Assembly (NCBI RefSeq): GCF_029961155.1 | Contig: NZ_JASBRH010000003.1 | Location: forward strand, 124,001 to 188,000 | Direction: 5' to 3' | DNA from: Pontibacterium granulatum | Lineage (GTDB): Bacteria > Pseudomonadota > Gammaproteobacteria > Pseudomonadales > Balneatricaceae | Length of the DNA stretch: 64,000 bases | Shown here: positions 9,183 through 16,779 of the stretch, piece after piece | How positions within the stretch are numbered: the stretch's first letter is position 1 | Layout of the letters: each line of letters starts with the position of its first letter | Translations under genes and position numbers: made by a program | The notes under the pieces: generated by a model | Seen by the model: the letters and a program-made list of their open reading frames with translations, nothing else | Database searches by the model: none | Told to the model about the DNA's origin: nothing

Positions 9183-10220
9183 TTAAGCCTGCTGCACTTT
9201 CCAATGCACGGTCTGACCGGCGAAAAACGGTACGATCGGCTTGCCGTTAGGCAGTGTAATTTCGCCCGGAATCTCCCAGTCTTCGCGTACCAGCGTGATG
9301 GTGCCTTCGTTGCGCGGCAGACCGTAGAAGTCTGCACCGTGCTCACTTGCAAAGCCTTGCAGCTTATCCAGTGCATCCAGCTCTTCAAAGACATGAGCGT
9401 ACAGCTCGATCGCGCTCCAGGCGCTGTAGCAGCCCGCACAACCACAGGCATTTTCCTTAGCATCCTTGGCGTGTGGTGCAGAGTCGGTACCCAGGAAGAA
9501 TTTAGGTGAACCGGACTGTACCACGGCACGCAGTGCTTCCTGATGGGTGCTGCGCTTCAGGACCGGCAGGCAGTAGTTGTGCGGGCGCACGCCGCCTACC
9601 AGCAGATCGTTACGGTTCAGCAGCAGATGCTGCGGGGTAATGGTCGCTGCCACGTTATCAGATGCGCCCTGAACAAACTGCGCCGCATCGCCGGTGGTGA
9701 TGTGCTCGAACACTACTTTCAGGTTCGGGAAACGCTCAACGATTGTCGCCAGCTTCTGGTCGATAAACTCTTTCTCGCGGTCGAAGATATCGATGTGGTG
9801 ATCGGTCACTTCGCCGTGAACCAGCAGCAACATGCCCTGCTCTGCCATGACCTCGAATACGGGGTACATCGCTTCCAGCTGCTTTACCGCAGCCGCAGAG
9901 TTGGTGGTTGCACCTGCCGGGTACAGTTTAGACGCAACAATACCCGCCGCCTTGGCATTGATAATATCCTGCGCGGAGGTGTCGTTGGTCAGGTATAGGG
10001 TCACCAGGGGATCAAATCCGTTACCTTCAGGGCGTGCCGCCAGAATACGCTCACGGTATGCCATCGCCATCTCGGCGTTCGTTACTGGTGGTACCAGATT
10101 TGGCATCACAATCGCACGCTGGAAGCAGCGGGCAGACGCAGCAACAGTTTCCGGCAGCATGTCCCCGTCACGCAGGTGCAGGTGCCAGTCGTCAGGAGTT
10201 CGGATGGTCAGCGTATTCAT
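9183..10220 (-). CDS. pyrC: Dihydroorotase (class II)
   Basis: 345 residues, the size of E. coli PyrC. It catalyses reversible cyclisation of N-carbamoyl-aspartate to dihydroorotate in pyrimidine synthesis, as a cytoplasmic binuclear zinc enzyme. The N-terminal metal motif is [13 protein letters not shown], the carbamylated lysine lies in [13 protein letters not shown] near 102, later His ligands are in [17 protein letters not shown], and the final Asp is in [22 protein letters not shown] precedes the ATG. A GC-rich hairpin (about 10276-10305) lies in the 150 bp upstream. Confidence 0.96.
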   Translation of the reverse strand: MNTLTIRTPDDWHLHLRDGDMLPETVAASARCFQRAIVMPNLVPPVTNAEMAMAYRERILAARPEGNGFDPLVTLYLTNDTSAQDIINAKAAGIVASKLYPAGATTNSAAAVKQLEAMYPVFEVMAEQGMLLLVHGEVTDHHIDIFDREKEFIDQKLATIVERFPNLKVVFEHITTGDAAQFVQGASDNVAATITPQHLLLNRNDLLVGGVRPHNYCLPVLKRSTHQEALRAVVQSGSPKFFLGTDSAPHAKDAKENACGCAGCYSAWSAIELYAHVFEELDALDKLQGFASEHGADFYGLPRNEGTITLVREDWEIPGEITLPNGKPIVPFFAGQTVHWKVQQA

Positions 10221-10372
10221 GCAGGTCCTTTATAATCGTCGTATCTGGATAGTCGTAATCAGTGGCGCAGCAATGGATGGCCGGAGTGACGCAACGTCAT
10301 CCGGGGATGTGGCTTCTCTTGTCGCCAAGAATTATACAGGAACACGCTCACCGCTTCATCCACCCCGATTGT

Positions 10373-11209
10373 TCACAAGGTATCGATGCCCAGTTTAAGC
10401 AGTCGACGCGCCAGCACATCGTCAATCTCTTCCAGCTCATCAGCACTGAGTTCGATCACGCGCAGCTCATAGCGCTGGTAGAGCTCTTTACGTCGCATCT
10501 TTTCTGCCAGATAGCCGGCACTGCCCTGCTCATCCCAGTACTCGATATATAGGTGCGCTGAAGGGATATAGAAGTCACTGTAAGCTTCTTCGTCTGTTGG
10601 CAATCGGCGACCACAGGCGTGTACAACCCCTGCGTAGTAGAGCCAATTATCTATCTGCTGCATACCCGCCGACGCCACCCGATGCCCATCCAAGCAGCTG
10701 ATCTCTTTTTCCATGGTCTCAGGCACAGCAAGCGATGCAATCACCTGAAGCAGAGCCGGATGCTCGACAACGGTGTCAGGCCACAACACGTACGGTACAC
10801 CGGTTCGGGCATCTTCAGCCTGGCGACCACCAACATGGGTGCCGGTCTTGGTCAACCGCCAGCCTTTGATATGGGGTTCGATCCAGCCCAGCTCATTAAA
10901 GAGTCGGTTAACCTGGACCGCCGAATATCCTAACTGTTTGCCCAGTGCGGTCGCACTGAGTAGCTGACTGTCGGGGTTGACCAGCGCACGGTGTTGGATC
11001 ACCGAAGCCGGCCAGACCACATAGGTGCCAAACCGTTTACTTTCCCGGTAATCGCCGCCTTCGAACCTTCCCTTGGCAGTGAGCTTCCACTGCTCCTCTT
11101 CGCGCACAATCCAGCCCAGCGCTTCCAGCTCCGCAAACATCTGCCGGGAGGTTTTACCCAGCTTTTTAGCCAATGCACTGGTGGAAAGAGACTGCACTTC
11201 CTCTGTCAT
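10373..11209 (-). CDS. Two winged-helix-like repeats plus PD-(D/E)XK-like nuclease domain
   Basis: 278 residues. Two N-terminal repeats (about 5-70 and 75-145) each contain an LSATALGKQLGYSAVQVNRLF-like helix-turn-helix followed by ELGWI and W.LT..G, as in phage antirepressor or KilA-C-like wings, and each ends in YV(V/L)WP. The C-terminal part (about 165-278) has IDNWLYYAGVVH, then DFYIPSAHLYIEYW and Y...K..KELY, which is the D...E...K layout of Vsr/helicase-associated PD-(D/E)XK folds. The usual first Glu of such domains is not obvious; the helix reads SAGMQQIDNWL. Function unknown; sequence-guided DNA or RNA cleavage is inference. AGGTG precedes the ATG. It stands alone between pyrC and the RRM gene. 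Confidence 0.6.
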   Translation of the reverse strand: MTEEVQSLSTSALAKKLGKTSRQMFAELEALGWIVREEEQWKLTAKGRFEGGDYRESKRFGTYVVWPASVIQHRALVNPDSQLLSATALGKQLGYSAVQVNRLFNELGWIEPHIKGWRLTKTGTHVGGRQAEDARTGVPYVLWPDTVVEHPALLQVIASLAVPETMEKEISCLDGHRVASAGMQQIDNWLYYAGVVHACGRRLPTDEEAYSDFYIPSAHLYIEYWDEQGSAGYLAEKMRRKELYQRYELRVIELSADELEEIDDVLARRLLKLGIDTL

Positions 11210-11344
11210 TCAATACACCTATCGAAACACCACACATATAACAACGAAGCAATCAGGCTAGCAGAAGCGGAGAAGGGACAAAACAGAAAATAGCGGGGCA
11301 CCCCACACAGCCACGGTGCGGGATATGCGCAGGTTAGATGGGAT

Positions 11345-11377
11345 AAAGCAGCATCAGTGCGGCACCGATACTGCTTT
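11345..11377 (-). terminator. Probable terminator of the RRM gene
   Basis: An imperfect inverted repeat with outer arms AAAGCAG / CTGCTTT plus internal pairing, a few bases past the stop codon of the RRM gene. No long T-tract follows, so it is a weak or processed 3' end. Confidence 0.45.
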
Positions 11378-11383
11378 CAACAC

Positions 11384-11653
11384 TTAGTCGCGACGGCGCG
11401 GGCCACCAGACTGACGTGGCTTAGCCTCGTTGACCACGATGTTACGTCCGGCGACATCCTGACCGTTCAATGCCTCAATGGCCACCTTGCCTTCTGCTGC
11501 ACTTGGCATCTCAACAAAACCGAAACCACGGGAGCGACCGGTTTCACGATCCAGAATAATTTTAGCGGACTGTACCTCACCGTGCTGTGCAAACGCCGCC
11601 TCCAGATCACTTTCCTGCATGCGGTAGGAGAGGTTTCCGACAAAGATATTCAT
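11384..11653 (-). CDS. Small RRM RNA-binding protein
   Basis: 89 residues, a single RNA-recognition motif with RNP2 (IFVGNLSY, 3-10) and RNP1 (SRGFGFVEM, about 41-49), then an Arg/Gly-rich tail ending GGPRRRD. Single-RRM proteins of this kind (Rbp) occur in cyanobacteria and many marine gammaproteobacteria; they bind single-stranded RNA and are often cold-induced. The 270-bp region upstream is unusually long and structured. It is divergent from ansA. Confidence 0.9.
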   Translation of the reverse strand: MNIFVGNLSYRMQESDLEAAFAQHGEVQSAKIILDRETGRSRGFGFVEMPSAAEGKVAIEALNGQDVAGRNIVVNEAKPRQSGGPRRRD

Positions 11654-11803
11654 TGTTATTTCTCAATTCCGTTGTACCGGCTCAACAAAAGGCACCTGTT
11701 ACTGCGTGAAGCCGGTACCTTCAAACAGCAACCACAACCTCCAGGATGGAGATGTCTCCGACACCTCTATAAAAACAGCCACATATGACAACATGGTTAA
11801 GGA

Positions 11804-11888
11804 TTAATCAAACCTGAAACACAAACGGCAACCCAAAGCCGAGGCTGTATCCTCGCAATTGCCGGTGTGTAGGGTTATGTTTGATTAA
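11804..11888. repeat. 85-bp interrupted palindrome between the RRM gene and ansA
   Basis: Nested complementary arms fold the segment into one long interrupted hairpin: outer TTAATCAAAC / GTTTGATTAA (10 bp, perfect), middle CGGCAA / TTGCCG, inner CGAGG / CCTCG, with extra short pairing (ACAC/GTGT, CCT/AGG) between. It lies 36 bp before the ansA start and about 150 bp upstream of the divergent RRM start. It could be a 5' leader structure of either gene, a small RNA, or a miniature mobile element with terminal repeats; the sequence alone does not decide. Confidence 0.6.
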
Positions 11889-11924
11889 GCAATACACAGC
11901 CATGCAAACCGGAGACCGCCCACT

Positions 11925-12998
11925 ATGTATGCCAACAAATCCATTAAACCACGGGTACTGGTTATCCACACGGGCGGCACGATCGGTATGCAACCGTCAG
12001 AGAACGGTTACACGTCGGTTGATGGCTTTGAGGAGCTTGTACGGGAAAAGCTGGACCAGAGCGTGCACGATACCCTGCCCGAATTTGATCTTGTCGAGCT
12101 GGATCCGTTACTGGATAGCGCCAACCTCAGCCCAGAGTCCTGGAGCACCATCGCCTCCAAGGTGATTGAGCACTACGCGCAGTACGACGGTTTTATTGTG
12201 CTGCACGGGACCGACACCATGGCGTACTCCGCATCGGCGCTCTCCTTTCAGCTGCGAGGTCTCAGCAAGCCGGTCATTGTGACCGGCTCCCAAATTCCGT
12301 TGTATGAGCTGCGCAACGATGCACTCGACAACCTGATCACCGCCCTGATCATCGCGGGTTTTCATCCGGTGCCCGAAGTCTGCATCTATTTCAACGGGCG
12401 TCTGCTGCGTGGTAACCGTAGCCGCAAGATCAAAGCCACCGGACTGGATGCCTTTGATTCCCCCAACTACCCATGGCTGGGTCAGGTCGGTATCCATATC
12501 GAACTTCACTCGGGATTGATCCGTCCTGCCGGTACGCCACAATTGGCCGCAGCCAACTACCAACCCGGTGCGGTGGCGATGCTGCCCATCTACCCCGGCC
12601 TGCCACAATCGGTCATCAAGGCTACTCTGACCGATAAACAGATCCGCGGCGTGATCATTCAGAGCTACGGTGTGGGCAACCTCCCCAACCATGACAAAGA
12701 ACTGATGAAGCTGCTCGAAGGTGCTGGTAAAGCGGGTAAGGTATTGGTCAATCTGAGCAGTTGTCTCCAGGCCCAGGTACTGCACGGCACCTATGCCACG
12801 TCAGCGGGACTGGATAAGATCGGAATTGTTTCAGGTGGGAATATGACGCCAGAGGCTGCGTACAGTAAGCTGCATACGTTGTTGGCAAATTCCACAAACA
12901 GCGAGCATGTTACTGCGTTAATGCAGCAGGATCTGTGCGGCGAACTGGATCAGAGCTCAACTTCTTCCAGCCACTCAGCCTCTTCGGGCTCCATATAA
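11925..12998 (+). CDS. ansA: Type I (cytoplasmic) L-asparaginase
   Basis: 357 residues with no signal peptide, which matches the cytoplasmic low-affinity AnsA type rather than periplasmic AnsB. It hydrolyses asparagine to aspartate and ammonia. The first catalytic threonine lies in VIHTGGTIGMQP (about 13-24), and the second motif is VLHGTDTMAYSASAL near 97. GGAG lies about 10 bases before the ATG. The last 49 bp overlap the 3' end of a PhnA-like gene on the opposite strand. Confidence 0.92.
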   Translation: MYANKSIKPRVLVIHTGGTIGMQPSENGYTSVDGFEELVREKLDQSVHDTLPEFDLVELDPLLDSANLSPESWSTIASKVIEHYAQYDGFIVLHGTDTMAYSASALSFQLRGLSKPVIVTGSQIPLYELRNDALDNLITALIIAGFHPVPEVCIYFNGRLLRGNRSRKIKATGLDAFDSPNYPWLGQVGIHIELHSGLIRPAGTPQLAAANYQPGAVAMLPIYPGLPQSVIKATLTDKQIRGVIIQSYGVGNLPNHDKELMKLLEGAGKAGKVLVNLSSCLQAQVLHGTYATSAGLDKIGIVSGGNMTPEAAYSKLHTLLANSTNSEHVTALMQQDLCGELDQSSTSSSHSASSGSI

Positions 12999-13348
12999 CG
13001 GTTTTCAAGCAGTTCGGTCGCCCAGCTTTCCGAGCGTGACAGGCGTTTCAGCATTGCCACCGCCGTCACTTTTACCGCCGGTACCGAACTCCACATGGAG
13101 TTGTTAAGACAACGCCAGTGGTGCTGATCCATATGTTTAGGATGTTCGATCTGATCCAGACAGGTTTCACAGATCATGATGCAGTGATTCACGTCTGGTT
13201 CGCTGTCAAATGGCGGCACTTCGAAAATTTTCAGCTTGGTGCCCTGTGCATCGCACAGTTCACAGTGGGCGCCACAACGACGCACTAGCTCTTTGCCGTA
13301 TATTGATAAACCGGCATGCCCGTGATGTCTTTCATATCCTCTAGCCAT
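12950..13348 (-). CDS. PhnA-like zinc-ribbon protein
   Basis: 132 residues. CELCDAQG (about 29-36) and CETCLDQIEHP (about 60-70) provide a C..C / C..C zinc site, followed by HHWRCLNNSMW and VPAVKV, which I recognise from the N-terminal region of longer PhnA-family proteins of vibrios and relatives. The C-terminal KOW-like PhnA domain is absent. Despite the name, PhnA has no proven role in phosphonate use. A GAAGG motif precedes the ATG. The 3' end overlaps ansA by 49 bp in convergent orientation. Confidence 0.7.
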   Translation of the reverse strand: MARGYERHHGHAGLSIYGKELVRRCGAHCELCDAQGTKLKIFEVPPFDSEPDVNHCIMICETCLDQIEHPKHMDQHHWRCLNNSMWSSVPAVKVTAVAMLKRLSRSESWATELLENRYMEPEEAEWLEEVEL

Positions 13349-13551
13349 AACTGTACCTTCCCTTCAGTCGAAACCCAGTTATTCAATGCCACTGCTTTGC
13401 TAACCCACTCCGTGGAAGCACTTCCCGACACCGAACTGCGATCCATCTCCCTCAGGTACTGATATATACGAATAGCAGAACTTTATGGATTTAGCCTGTT
13501 TAACGCACATTTAAAATAAAGATATACGTTTAAAAAACAGGAACATTCGCG

Positions 13552-13588
13552 CAAAAACAAAGGGGTCCCTGTGAATGAGACCCCTTTG
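13552..13588 (-). terminator. Intrinsic terminator of the putative small RNA
   Basis: Perfect 10-bp arms CAAAGGGGTC (13558-13567) and GACCCCTTTG (13579-13588). Read on the minus strand, the stem is followed directly by TTTTT. Confidence 0.75.
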
Positions 13589-13773
13589 TGCCAGACTTTA
13601 CTCCGGCTAAATCAGCCCAGAGGGCTTGCGGTTTGTTAGCTACCCTGTTGTTGAGTAGCTGGTTTGATGTCATGAAACCGACCGCCGCTCAGCCGTTGAA
13701 CCTGTTCAGTGTTGATGCCTGACACTGAAGGCTAAACGCCCATCGATCCACACCCATCAGCGGTAAATCTGTA
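13552..13773 (-). ncRNA. Putative structured small RNA (about 220 nt)
   Basis: The 505-bp gap between two minus-strand genes holds no credible reading frame but six hairpins in a row. These are TTCAGTGT/ACACTGAA (13705-13729, perfect 8 bp), GGTTT/AAACC (13661-13679), AGCTAC/GTAGCT (13638-13660), AGCCC/GGGCT (13614-13626), GCCGGA/TCTGGC as minus-strand RNA with one G-U pair (13590-13607), and a terminator (13558-13588) with a T-tract. A perfect TATAAT lies just upstream on the same strand. I do not recognise the family: 6S, SRP, RNase P, tmRNA and known riboswitch cores do not fit. Confidence 0.5.
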
Positions 13774-13779
13774 CTTATG

Positions 13780-13785
13780 ATTATA
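13780..13785 (-). promoter_or_regulatory. -10 element TATAAT upstream of the putative small RNA
   Basis: A perfect sigma-70 -10 hexamer on the minus strand, about 7 bases before the proposed RNA start. The -35 region at 17-18 bp spacing (around ACGGTG/GACACG) is a poor match, so activator dependence would be expected if this is real. Confidence 0.4.
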
Positions 13786-13853
13786 GGCGAGAATGCTCTG
13801 TACACCGTGTCTGGAGGGGGTTTGGCGCGTGAAATTTTTTCAGCTGTTACAGT

Positions 13854-14483
13854 TTAATAACAGAGCAATGGCGCCTGCTGACGATAGCTGGGCTCTTCCA
13901 GTTCATGGAGGATAAAACCCGCCACATCGGCCCGTGAGATTTTCCCTGCTACCACCCCGTCCATATCGGTGATCACCTGATATTGGTCGGTGGCGTCCCC
14001 GTTAGTCAGGAAGCCTGGACGGACGATGGTCCAGTCCAGATTGCTCTTGCGGATCAACCCCTCCTGACGCTCCTTATCCTGATAGATGGTACGCAGAACG
14101 AAGGGCTGAAACAGCCTGTCGTAGAGGAATCCGCCATGCCCTTTGCTGTCTCCCGCCCCTATACCAGTGACAACAACCAGACGCTTAATACGGGCGGCAT
14201 GCATAGAATCAATCAGGTTGCGGGTACCTTCCGAAAACAGGCGAACTTTTTCAAAGGTCGGCAAGATACCGAGGGCGATTACAACCGCATCGTGACCCGG
14301 CACAATGCGTTGCAGGGCAAAGAAGTCCAGCACATCCGCGCGCTGTATCTGAAGGTTGGGATGGCAAAGTCCCAGATCTCGTATGCTTCGTGCGCAGGCC
14401 GTTACCTGATGGCCTTGTTCCAGCGCTTTGTGTACTACCTGCAAACCGATCCCTCGACTCGCACCGATCACTAACAAACGCAT
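13854..14483 (-). CDS. NmrA/SDR-type NAD(P)-binding oxidoreductase
   Basis: 209 residues of the atypical short-chain dehydrogenase (NAD(P)-binding domain 10 / NmrA-like) family. The Rossmann motif is VIGASRGIGLQV (about 4-15). AVVIALG near 70 and TIVRPGFLTNG near 155 are typical. No catalytic YxxxK is evident, so it may be a redox sensor or an NADPH-dependent reductase of unknown substrate. AAGGATAGG precedes the ATG. Confidence 0.82.
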   Translation of the reverse strand: MRLLVIGASRGIGLQVVHKALEQGHQVTACARSIRDLGLCHPNLQIQRADVLDFFALQRIVPGHDAVVIALGILPTFEKVRLFSEGTRNLIDSMHAARIKRLVVVTGIGAGDSKGHGGFLYDRLFQPFVLRTIYQDKERQEGLIRKSNLDWTIVRPGFLTNGDATDQYQVITDMDGVVAGKISRADVAGFILHELEEPSYRQQAPLLCY

Positions 14484-14606
14484 AACCTATCCTTACAGAG
14501 GGAACGGATACGACTGACTGTCGCATCCGGTTATGGTTTAAATAATCGCCGCTGCTTACACGAGGGTCAAACCAGAAAAACTGTAGTTTCCACCAAAATG
14601 AGTAAA

Positions 14607-15386
14607 TTACAGTTTCAGATCAAATTGATCTGCATCCATCCAGGCGGGGAAATTATCGCGGAAGATATCCAGCGCTGATCGGTCCAGGGTCCGGGTTACA
14701 ACCAACAGCTCCTCGGTGCCACCGTCGATGGCAAGTTCGCCTTTGAAATCCACCAGCAGGGAGTCACCGCTGTATTCCAGCCCTTTACCATCGGTACCGA
14801 TTCGGTTCACTCCGGCCACATAACACTGGTTTTCATGGGCGCGGGCCTGCAACAAGGTTCGCCACGGATTGCGACGTGGTTTCGGCCAGTTAGCCACATA
14901 GATCAGCAGGTCGTAATCATTACGGTTACGGCAGAATACCGGGAAGCGCAGGTCGTAACAGATCTGCGGCAGGATACGCCAACCACGGTAATTGACGATT
15001 ACACGCTCAGCACCCGCTTCATAGTGGTTGTGTTCACCGCCCATACGGAACAAGTGTCGTTTGTCATAGTGGTGCAGCTCGCCCTCCGGCGTCGCAAACA
15101 CCATGCGGTTACGGTATCCCTCACCAACCTTAACCATCATACTGCCCACAATCGCTGCATCCAGCTGCGCCGCCTGTCTCAGCATCCATTGCACGGTTTC
15201 GCCATCGGCAGGCTCTGCCAGCGCTTCTGGCTCCATGGTAAAACCGGTGGTAAACATCTCCGGAAGGACAACCAGATCTGTTTTGCCCTGTAGATCGGCA
15301 AACAGCCGCTCGAACTGCTCCCGGTTTGCCGGCGCATCATGCCAGTGCAGTTCGCACTGGATCAGGGTGACTCTTAAATCTTGCAT
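14607..15386 (-). CDS. Omega-amidase, nitrilase superfamily (YafV-like)
   Basis: 259 residues. The nitrilase catalytic triad is visible as Glu in LVVLPEMFTTGF (near 43), Lys in HYDKRHLFRMGGE (near 110) and Cys in LPQICYDLRFP (near 143). YafV-type omega-amidases deamidate alpha-ketoglutaramate and alpha-ketosuccinamate. These are products of Gln/Asn-dependent transamination by the neighbouring methionine aminotransferase, which pulls that reaction forward. The start codon lies inside the end of the aminotransferase gene (13-bp overlap) behind GGAG, so translation is probably coupled. Confidence 0.9.
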   Translation of the reverse strand: MQDLRVTLIQCELHWHDAPANREQFERLFADLQGKTDLVVLPEMFTTGFTMEPEALAEPADGETVQWMLRQAAQLDAAIVGSMMVKVGEGYRNRMVFATPEGELHHYDKRHLFRMGGEHNHYEAGAERVIVNYRGWRILPQICYDLRFPVFCRNRNDYDLLIYVANWPKPRRNPWRTLLQARAHENQCYVAGVNRIGTDGKGLEYSGDSLLVDFKGELAIDGGTEELLVVTRTLDRSALDIFRDNFPAWMDADQFDLKL

Positions 15387-16522
15387 AACTTCTCCGCCGC
15401 AGCGCGCAGGGTGTCATCCCCTTTTGCGAAACAGAAACGTACCAGTTTGGTATCCATCGGCGCTTCACTGAACACCGAGATCGGGATCGCCGCTACACCC
15501 GCTTCCTTAATCAACCAGCGACAGAACTCAGTATCCGGCAGATCGCTGATTGCGCTGTAATCCATCAGCTGGAAATAGGTCCCGGAGGTTTTCTCAAAGC
15601 TGAACCGGCTATCCTGCATCAGTTCGCAGAACAGGTCGCGCTTTTGCTGGTAGAACGCGGGCAGCTCCAGATAGTGCTCTGGCTGCTGCTCAAGCATATC
15701 AGCCATTGCCAACTGCACAGGGGTTACCGTGCTGAAGGTCAGGTACTGATGCACCTTGCGGAACTCGGCGCTCAGCGCAGCAGGGGCTACACAGTAACCG
15801 ACTTTCCAACCGGTGGTGTGAAAGGTTTTACCGAATGAGGAAACCACAAAACTGCGCGCCGCCAGCTCATCGTGGCGCAGTAAACTCTGGTGAGGTTTAC
15901 CGTCAAAGGCGATGTGTTCATACACCTCATCGGACAGCAACAGGATATCAGACTCACGCACGATATCGGCGATTGTGTTCAGGTCATCCGCAGACAGCAC
16001 CGCACCGGTTGGGTTGTGCGGTGAGTTGATCACGATCATGCGCGTTTTTTCGTTGATCGCATCCGTCAACTGATCGAAATCGATGCAGAAGCTCGGCGGG
16101 CACAGTGGCAGATGAATCGCACGACCGCCATTCAGTTCGATCGCAGGCTCGTAGCTGTCGTAGGCCGGATCGAAAACGATCACTTCATCACCGTCACGTA
16201 CGACAGACGCGATTGCGGCAAACAACGCCTCTGTGGCGCCGGAGGTGACCGTCACTTCGGCATCAGCACAGATCTTACGGCCGTACAGCGATTCGGTTTT
16301 AGCTGCAATCGCCTCACGCAAGGTCGGCATACCGGTCATTGGTGCATACTGGTTGGCGCCCTGCTCGATATAGTGCGCGACCCGTTTACGCAGGAACGCC
16401 GGGCCATCAAAATCAGGAAAACCCTGGGACAGGTTGATCGCCCCCGCCTCATTGGCGAGCTGGGACATCACAGTAAAAATAGTGGTGCCGACTTTCGGCA
16501 GCTTTGAAGGTGGGCAGTGCAT
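15374..16522 (-). CDS. Methionine (KMTB) aminotransferase, YbdL-like
   Basis: About 382 residues, fold-type I PLP aminotransferase. Start chosen at MHCPPSKLPKVG, which aligns with the N-terminus of E. coli YbdL as I recall it; an upstream in-frame ATG at 16564 would add 14 residues. Visible motifs: INLSQGFPDFDGP, the Asn/Pro loop NSPHNPTGAV, LSDEVYEHI, and the PLP-lysine motif SSFGKTFHTTGWKVGY (near 235). It transaminates 4-methylthio-2-oxobutyrate, the last step of methionine salvage, with glutamine-type donors. It forms a tight two-gene operon with the omega-amidase. Confidence 0.9.
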   Translation of the reverse strand: MHCPPSKLPKVGTTIFTVMSQLANEAGAINLSQGFPDFDGPAFLRKRVAHYIEQGANQYAPMTGMPTLREAIAAKTESLYGRKICADAEVTVTSGATEALFAAIASVVRDGDEVIVFDPAYDSYEPAIELNGGRAIHLPLCPPSFCIDFDQLTDAINEKTRMIVINSPHNPTGAVLSADDLNTIADIVRESDILLLSDEVYEHIAFDGKPHQSLLRHDELAARSFVVSSFGKTFHTTGWKVGYCVAPAALSAEFRKVHQYLTFSTVTPVQLAMADMLEQQPEHYLELPAFYQQKRDLFCELMQDSRFSFEKTSGTYFQLMDYSAISDLPDTEFCRWLIKEAGVAAIPISVFSEAPMDTKLVRFCFAKGDDTLRAAAEKLCKI

Positions 16523-16779
16523 GATGATTCGTTTCACCGATAGATCTACAAACAGAGCCCCCATACTACCCTATTCAATCCAGTGAGAAACCGATTATCC
16601 CCTTTCCTGGGGCTCAGATTCTTTGGTTTCCATACGCTGATCGTCAAAAACTGCTTCCCCAACGATCAATATCCTGTTCTTTCACTTTTTTACACTGGAT
16701 GACATCACGTTCGTAGCCGGTAACGGACTTTCATGTCAGTACTGGCGCGAATAATCACAAAAATAATAAGAGGTGTGAT

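Noticed and set aside
10276-10305. CCGGAGTGACG / CGTCATCCGG hairpin between pyrC and the nuclease gene as a terminator
   Set aside because: The pairing is good but no T-run follows on either strand; it is left as an unexplained hairpin.
13590-13680. Possible c-di-GMP-I (GEMM) riboswitch, because of CCGCAAGCCC...GGGCT on the minus strand
   Set aside because: The order of conserved blocks and the GGTAGC/GGGTTACC end are missing, and no gene follows within reach before the terminator.
13552-13773. 6S RNA
   Set aside because: It lacks the long end-paired stem with a central bubble and is not next to the usual 6S neighbours; it is a chain of separate hairpins.
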